Assembly: GCF_012113595.1 (NCBI RefSeq)
Contig: NZ_CP050831.1
Location: 1,488,001 to 1,552,000 of the forward strand
From: Bacteroides faecium
GTDB taxonomy: Bacteria > Bacteroidota > Bacteroidia > Bacteroidales > Bacteroidaceae
Length of the DNA stretch: 64,000 nt
Reading direction: 5' to 3'
Position numbers and translations under genes: made by a program. The notes beneath the pieces were generated by a model. It did not search any database. It was not told where the DNA came from and saw only the letters and a list, made by a program, of their open reading frames with translations. Below, piece by piece: positions 61,817 through 64,000 of the stretch (positions are counted from its first letter, which is position 1; each line of letters opens with the position of its first letter).

Positions 61817-63283
61817 CTATTCCTCTTCCTTCTTCGGAATCCTCGGCTCCCGATTCCCCTTAAACTCTCTCGGCGCTCTTGAATCTCTTCCCCCGCGGAA
61901 GTCTCCCCGTGGCTTTCTATCCCTGTCGCCACCTTTAAAATCACCGCCTTCTCTACGTGGTTTGAAATCTCCTTCTCTGCGAGGTCTGGATTCACCCTCT
62001 CTGCGTGGCTTGAAGTCCCCTTCGCGTCGTGGTTTAAATTCACCCTCGCGACGTGGCTTGAACTCTTTTCTTTCTCTGAATCTTGGAGCTTGTTCCCCTT
62101 CGGAGTCTTTCTTGTCTTCCTCTTCTCCTTCCTGGCTCTTGAATTCTTTGTACTTTCCGTCAAAAATCTCATATTTGCGGAATTCACACTCCAACGGGCC
62201 ATTGAACAAAGGCACTTTCTGACTGGCTTTCAAACCGATTTGGTCGAAACACTCTTCCCGATAAGACAATACCCACGCTTCATTACCGACAAACGCATGC
62301 TTCAGACGCTCACCAATCATTTGATAAAGCCCGAGCAAATCATTGGTAGAAATACGCTCTCCATAAGGCGGGTTCGTGATAATGACTGACTTCTCCTTCG
62401 GTTGTTCGAACTGCTGGAACGGTTGCAGTTTCAGCACTATATCCTTCGATACACCCGCGGCTTTTATATTGTGTGTAGCAATCTCATTAGCCTTCGGATT
62501 ATTATCATATCCATAAATCTTATGAGCAAATTCACGCTCCTGACTGTCGTCATTGTAAATATCATCAAACATATCCGCATCGAAATCCACCCATTTCTCG
62601 AAAGCGAATCCTTTGCGGAACACTCCCGGAGCAATATTCTTTGCAATCAGAGCAGCTTCGACAGGAATAGTACCCGAACCGCACATAGGGTCAATCAAGT
62701 CACAATCCCCGCGCCATCCCGTCATCAGAATCATCCCTGCCGCCAACACCTCGTTCAGCGGAGCTTCTACTGCTTCCTGGCGATAACCGCGGCGGTGCAA
62801 CGACTCACCCGAAGAATCCAAAGACAGCGTACAGGTAGTCTGCGCAATATGAATATTCAGCAATACGTCCGGATTATTGATGCGGACAGACGGACGCTTT
62901 CCGGTTTTCTCGCGGAAGTAGTCCACAATCGCATCTTTCACTTTATACGAAACAAACTTCGAATGGCGGAATTCATCGCTGAACACCACTGCGTCGATAG
63001 CAAAAGTCTTGTTTACATCGAGATATTCTTCCCATGGAATAGCCTGTATCTGATTATAAACCTCGTCAGCATCCTTCGCTGTGAAGTTCTTGATTGGTTT
63101 CAGGATGCGGATAGCGGTACGAAGGCAGAAATTGGCCTTATACATCATACGTTTATCTCCGGTGAATGAAACCATCCGGCGTCCTATTTGGATATCGTTG
63201 GCTCCTAATGCTGTCAGTTCTTCTGCAAGTATCTCTTCCAGTCCCTGGAAGGTCTTGGCTATCATCTCGAATTGTTCGCTCAT
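61817..63283 (-). CDS. THUMP-domain class I rRNA methyltransferase with basic repeat tail
   Basis: A 488-residue protein. Residues 1-~160 hold a THUMP-type RNA-binding region (LEEILAEELTALGANDIQIGRRMVSF). The methyltransferase domain has LIDPMCGSGTIPVEAALIA and the catalytic IITNPPYGER, as in RlmL/TrmN-type guanine N2-methyltransferases. The last ~105 residues are a low-complexity tail of repeated FKPRREGE/D octads and RGG-like pieces (DFRGGRDSR). The tail is probably an RNA- or ribosome-binding extension. The catalytic domain is standard for the Bacteroides homologues of the RlmL N-terminal half. Confidence 0.92.
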   Translation of the reverse strand: MSEQFEMIAKTFQGLEEILAEELTALGANDIQIGRRMVSFTGDKRMMYKANFCLRTAIRILKPIKNFTAKDADEVYNQIQAIPWEEYLDVNKTFAIDAVVFSDEFRHSKFVSYKVKDAIVDYFREKTGKRPSVRINNPDVLLNIHIAQTTCTLSLDSSGESLHRRGYRQEAVEAPLNEVLAAGMILMTGWRGDCDLIDPMCGSGTIPVEAALIAKNIAPGVFRKGFAFEKWVDFDADMFDDIYNDDSQEREFAHKIYGYDNNPKANEIATHNIKAAGVSKDIVLKLQPFQQFEQPKEKSVIITNPPYGERISTNDLLGLYQMIGERLKHAFVGNEAWVLSYREECFDQIGLKASQKVPLFNGPLECEFRKYEIFDGKYKEFKSQEGEEEDKKDSEGEQAPRFRERKEFKPRREGEFKPRREGDFKPRREGESRPRREGDFKPRREGGDFKGGDRDRKPRGDFRGGRDSRAPREFKGNREPRIPKKEEE

Positions 63284-63299
63284 ATATAGTTATTTGATT

Positions 63300-64000
63300 T
63301 TATTTTTTTGCTTTAGTTTGTACGATTCTCGCTCCTGCGGGCACATTCTCTGTCACCCAAATATTGCCGCCCACGGTCGCATCGCATCCGATAGTGATTC
63401 TGCCCAGGATAGTGGCATTGGAATAAACAATCACATTGTCTTCCAGAATCGGGTGGCGGGGGATACCCTTGATAGGCTTTCCGTCCGCATCCAGCGGGAA
63501 ACTCTTGGCTCCCAGGGTGACACCCTGATACAGTTTGACATTATTGCCGATAATACTTGTTGCACCGATAACGACGCCCGTACCGTGGTCGATAGTGAAA
63601 TGGCTGCCGATTTTCGCAGCCGGATGGATGTCTATACCCGTCTCGCTGTGCGCCATCTCCGTGATGATACGCGGAATCAGCGGAACACCCAGTTCCAGCA
63701 ATTCATGCGCGATGCGATAATTGCTGATAGCCTTGATAGCCGGATAGCAGAAGATTACCTCACCATAGCTTTCGGCAGCAGGGTCACCGTTGTAAGCGGC
63801 TTCCACGTCGGTTGCCAGTATTCTCCTCATGGCAGGCAACTTACTGATAAACTTCGAGGCAAGGCGTGCGGCTTCTTCCCGCTCCGTGTCGGAGCAGACG
63901 CTGCATTTCCCTGCGCTATTGGTTCCGAAACACAATCCCGCCAGGATTTGCTCGCAGAGCAAATCAAACAGTTTCTCAATATTTACACCGATGTGATAAT
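63300..64000 (-). CDS. cysE: Serine O-acetyltransferase (cut by window edge)
   Basis: The frame is open to the window end (…YHIGVNIEKLFDLLCEQILAGL), so the true start is outside and an internal TTG at 63962 is not the start. Visible are the N-terminal helical region (DVEAAYNGDPAAESYGEVIFCYPAI), the catalytic segment (IPRIITEMAHSETGIDIHPAAKIG, HFTIDHGTGVVIGATSIIG), the left-handed beta-helix hexapeptides and GIPRHPILEDNVIVYSNATILG. It makes O-acetylserine for cysteine synthesis and is of the EpsC-like form found in Bacteroides. Confidence 0.93.
   Translation of the reverse strand, partial: YHIGVNIEKLFDLLCEQILAGLCFGTNSAGKCSVCSDTEREEAARLASKFISKLPAMRRILATDVEAAYNGDPAAESYGEVIFCYPAIKAISNYRIAHELLELGVPLIPRIITEMAHSETGIDIHPAAKIGSHFTIDHGTGVVIGATSIIGNNVKLYQGVTLGAKSFPLDADGKPIKGIPRHPILEDNVIVYSNATILGRITIGCDATVGGNIWVTENVPAGARIVQTKAKK

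Overview
The window is chromosomal DNA of a gut Bacteroides (B. thetaiotaomicron/ovatus-like). The evidence is SusC/SusD pairs with lipoproteins, serine-type sulfatase motifs, Bacteroidetes promoters (TTTG-N18/19-TAnnTTTG), and DUF families typical of Bacteroidales. No rRNA, tRNA, CRISPR array or insertion sequence was seen.

Layout. (1) 1-15506, minus strand: a glycan-type utilization locus. It reads SusC, SusD, a TPR sensor kinase, two PF10091 glucoamylase-like enzymes, an S1 sulfatase, a fimbrillin/GLUG surface lipoprotein, and a beta-propeller regulator cut by the window edge. (2) 15928-18950, plus strand and divergent: kduI, kduD and a DUF4861 lipoprotein, with a clear inverted-repeat operator at the promoter. 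(3) 19109-27866 and 30952-47432: two paralogous SusC/SusD operons, also carrying HEFAH/HEFSH zinc metallohydrolase lipoproteins and DUF4302 lipoproteins. The second operon goes on with a large lipoprotein, a TlpA-like thioredoxin, a DUF6029 barrel, an Omp28-like protein, a metzincin and a BACON lipoprotein. (4) 28453-29751: an AAA/DUF4143 ATPase between the two operons. (5) 47741-64000: mostly housekeeping genes, namely a deacetylase, a DUF2723 membrane protein, an AbiE-like toxin-antitoxin pair, zinc ABC components, mnmD, purD, an S9 peptidase, an ORF6N protein, a THUMP rRNA methyltransferase and cysE (cut by the window edge).

Main discovery. Both SusC genes of region 3 are split by an invertible DNA segment and both are drawn here in the OFF orientation. 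Each segment is bounded by perfect 17-bp inverted repeats (19111-19127/19917-19933 and 30954-30970/31617-31633). It carries, on the minus strand, its own promoter plus the signal peptide and first 73 codons of the SusC gene. The remaining ~1036-1039 codons lie outside on the plus strand. Inversion would restore an uninterrupted reading frame and place the promoter upstream of the whole operon. No recombinase gene is in the window, so one is presumed to act in trans.

Second discovery. Intergenic arrays with an exact 22-bp period occur at 57366-57541, 30160-30399, 1702-1789 and, as a remnant, 53218-53261. The copy at 30019-30517 is enclosed by a long imperfect inverted repeat with a perfect 24-bp core. 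I do not recognise this element family. A further oddity is an in-frame, hairpin-forming insertion of about 35 codons in mnmD.
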